DNA from: Desulfobulbaceae bacterium
GTDB taxonomy: Bacteria > Desulfobacterota > Desulfobulbia > Desulfobulbales > Desulfocapsaceae
Length of the DNA stretch: 64,000 nucleotides
Assembly (NCBI GenBank): GCA_024636345.1
Contig: JAGXHG010000037.1
Coordinates: 1 to 64,000 of the forward strand
Reading direction: 5' to 3'
How positions within the stretch are numbered: position 1 is the stretch's first letter; every line of letters starts with the position of its first letter. This document shows positions 62,022-64,000 of the stretch, in pieces. A program made the position numbers and the translations under genes. Under the pieces are notes generated by a model. It saw only the letters and a program-made list of their open reading frames with translations. It made no database searches and was not told the DNA's origin.

Positions 62022-63287
62022 CTAGGCACGGAGCAGATAAAGCTTACCGGCAATCCACTCCTCTTTTTCCTTACGAATATTGGTGCTAACAACCTTGATC
62101 ACGGAAAATCCTGTTTCCCGGGCCAGATCACTGATATAGGATTCAGCGTGACCATAACGGCCCATGGGTTTCAGACAGAAGCCCTGGTCGGCAAGCTCAG
62201 TTGAGAAGAGGAAAAGTCCTCCCGCGGTTGCCCTCTCCTTTACCAAGGTGAAAATATCTCGCAGATCACCAGTATAAATAAAAACATCGGCGGCCAGAAA
62301 GAGATCAAAAGATGTCTTGTTTTCCCTTAAAAATGAGCAGATATCTGTTTCATGAAGGCTGTCGTAAAACCCTTTCTTACCTGCCACCTCAAGCATTTTT
62401 GGAGAGAGGTCAAGGCCGATAAGTTTTTCGGTCAGGTCCTGAAAGGACTCACCGGACAACCCGGTGCCGCAGCCCATATCAAGGGTAGAAGTGAAACGAT
62501 GGATGTCCTTGCCGATAAGCATCTTCCTGAGCTGGTCAGGGGTGCTATAGCTCAGCTTATCCACCATACTTTCATCATAATGTTCCGAAAAGCTGTCAAA
62601 CACCTTGCGGATATAGGTATCAGGGGCCATGGCCGTTGTCTGACCGGTAAGCGCTGCCAGCATATGGCTGGCCATGATGGCATTGTGATCAAGGGCGATG
62701 AGTTTCTGGAAGGTGACAATGGCCTTATCGACTTCTCTTTCCATATGATAGAGATAGCCGAGGTTGTTGAGGGCCTGGGCATGATCGGGATTATTTTTGA
62801 CCACCTTTTCAAAAAACCAGATAGCGTCGGCGTGGTGATGCAGATCCTTACACAAGACTCCTAAGTTGTAGAGGACATCCTCAGCGTCTGGAGTAATGGC
62901 CAGAACTTTTTGGTAGCAGCTGAAGGCCTTGTCGAATTGTCCCAGTTTTTTTCTGGTCAGGGCCAGATTGAAAAAGATGTCGCCATCCTCTGGGCAGAGC
63001 TTGGCAGCCTCCTCATAAGCCTGAGCCGCCCTGGAATAGTCGCCCTGTTCAAAAAAGATGACACCAAGATTATAATGGGCCGGAGCCGCCTCCGGGGCCA
63101 CAGTTACGACGCGGGTAAACCAGTGGGCCGCTTCGTCAAGTTTTCCATTTTCGAAAAAAAGAAGAGCTAAGAGGTAGTTGATCTGCGGATTGTCCTGATC
63201 GTCAGCGAGCATAGCCTGATAGCCGGCCAGGGCCTGCTCGAAATCTCCAGTCTGATGATGGTGTTGGGTCTGGGCAAAGAGGTCCAT
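62022..63287 (-). CDS. TPR-repeat protein with C-terminal SAM methyltransferase domain
   Basis: Multiple TPRs (APAHYNLGVIFFEQGDYSRAAQAYEEAAKLCPED), then TLDMGCGTGLSGESF. Confidence 0.9.
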   Translation of the reverse strand: MDLFAQTQHHHQTGDFEQALAGYQAMLADDQDNPQINYLLALLFFENGKLDEAAHWFTRVVTVAPEAAPAHYNLGVIFFEQGDYSRAAQAYEEAAKLCPEDGDIFFNLALTRKKLGQFDKAFSCYQKVLAITPDAEDVLYNLGVLCKDLHHHADAIWFFEKVVKNNPDHAQALNNLGYLYHMEREVDKAIVTFQKLIALDHNAIMASHMLAALTGQTTAMAPDTYIRKVFDSFSEHYDESMVDKLSYSTPDQLRKMLIGKDIHRFTSTLDMGCGTGLSGESFQDLTEKLIGLDLSPKMLEVAGKKGFYDSLHETDICSFLRENKTSFDLFLAADVFIYTGDLRDIFTLVKERATAGGLFLFSTELADQGFCLKPMGRYGHAESYISDLARETGFSVIKVVSTNIRKEKEEWIAGKLYLLRA

Positions 63288-63494
63288 GGTATTTTACTTG
63301 CTGATGGTAATATAGTCAGCGAGCTGCGCCATCTTGGGGGTACCAGAAAAGCAGGTTCAGCTCATGGTTCAAGGTCAGGACAGAGTAAACAAAATTGCGC
63401 TGCCCGCAAAGCAGAAACGGCTGTCACAAACGAGTTTTTTTAAGATGAGTCATGCTTACCGGCAACGCCCTAAGAAGACTACCTGTCCTAAAAC

Positions 63495-64000
63495 TCAAGC
63501 ATGTCGGCTTAGATAATCCAACAACGCGCTCATCCAGGCATTGATCTCTGCAAAAACATCTCCTTCAACGGCAAGCATCTCTTCCTCTTTTTGAATCCAC
63601 GGCGCAGCAACCAGTTCCGCGCGACAGTTTTCAATCAGGGTGGCGACACTGTCTGGGGTGGTCTCCAGATGAAACTGCAGACCGATAATCCGCTCTTCAT
63701 AAACAAAGGCCTGGTTGACACAGGCAGCGCTGGAATAAAGCCGGATTGCTTTTTCAGGAAGGGTAAATGTATCTCCGTGCCAGTGAAACACCGTCTGCTG
63801 CTCAGGCAATACACTTGCCAATCGTTCAGGAACAACACCAGCCCGCACAACCGGAAACCAGCCAATTTCTTTTTCCTTATTGGGAAAAACACGGGCTCCA
63901 AGGACATCGGCCAGCAACTGTGCCCCCAGACAGACCCCGAGCACCGGTTTACCTGCCGCAATAACCCGCTGCAAAAATGCCTTCTCTTCCTGGAGCCAGA
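63495..64000 (-). CDS. Class I glutamine amidotransferase (partial, N-terminus beyond window)
   Basis: GKPVLGVCLGAQLLADVLGARVFPN, GLQFHLETTPD; frame stays open to the window edge (WLQEEKAFLQRVIAAGKP). Confidence 0.88.
   Translation of the reverse strand, partial: WLQEEKAFLQRVIAAGKPVLGVCLGAQLLADVLGARVFPNKEKEIGWFPVVRAGVVPERLASVLPEQQTVFHWHGDTFTLPEKAIRLYSSAACVNQAFVYEERIIGLQFHLETTPDSVATLIENCRAELVAAPWIQKEEEMLAVEGDVFAEINAWMSALLDYLSRHA

Overview
The window is a dense bacterial chromosomal segment. Family content suggests a sulfate-/sulfur-metabolising Desulfobacterota lineage (Desulfobulbales-like): DsrC, CbiK, a GGGtGRT protein with a NifU-like scaffold, a two-part RdgC, and UxxC selenoproteins. 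This placement is inference. Most of the window is housekeeping: tRNA-Glu and tRNA-Lys, gatB, radC, hemW, radA, birA, recO, a SurA-type PPIase, a siroheme/haem block with hemA, ligA, an AsmA-family gene, hslO, dtd, speA, speB, citrate synthase, cbiK, dsrC and a metal ABC transporter pair. I saw no CRISPR array, prophage or intact transposon. The main discovery is two small genes that the ORF track truncates. Each continues upstream through one in-frame TGA to an ATG with a Shine-Dalgarno-like sequence. In both, the TGA lies in a UxxC redox motif (U-T-S-C at 10892-10894, minus strand; U-G-T-C at 29140-29142, plus strand). Each TGA is followed at bacterial-SECIS distance by a G-containing stem-loop. 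Both are best explained as thioredoxin-fold selenoproteins. Secondary observations are a small palindromic intergenic repeat (one copy between the two RdgC halves), a roughly 1.37-1.4-kaa membrane protein with a possible internal duplication, a PhnD-like-domain/PAS/histidine-kinase fusion, a Pro/Val-rich tail on a GlpQ-type phosphodiesterase, and a 16-bp perfect inverted repeat overlapping a stop codon. Product names come from reading the translations; no database search was possible.
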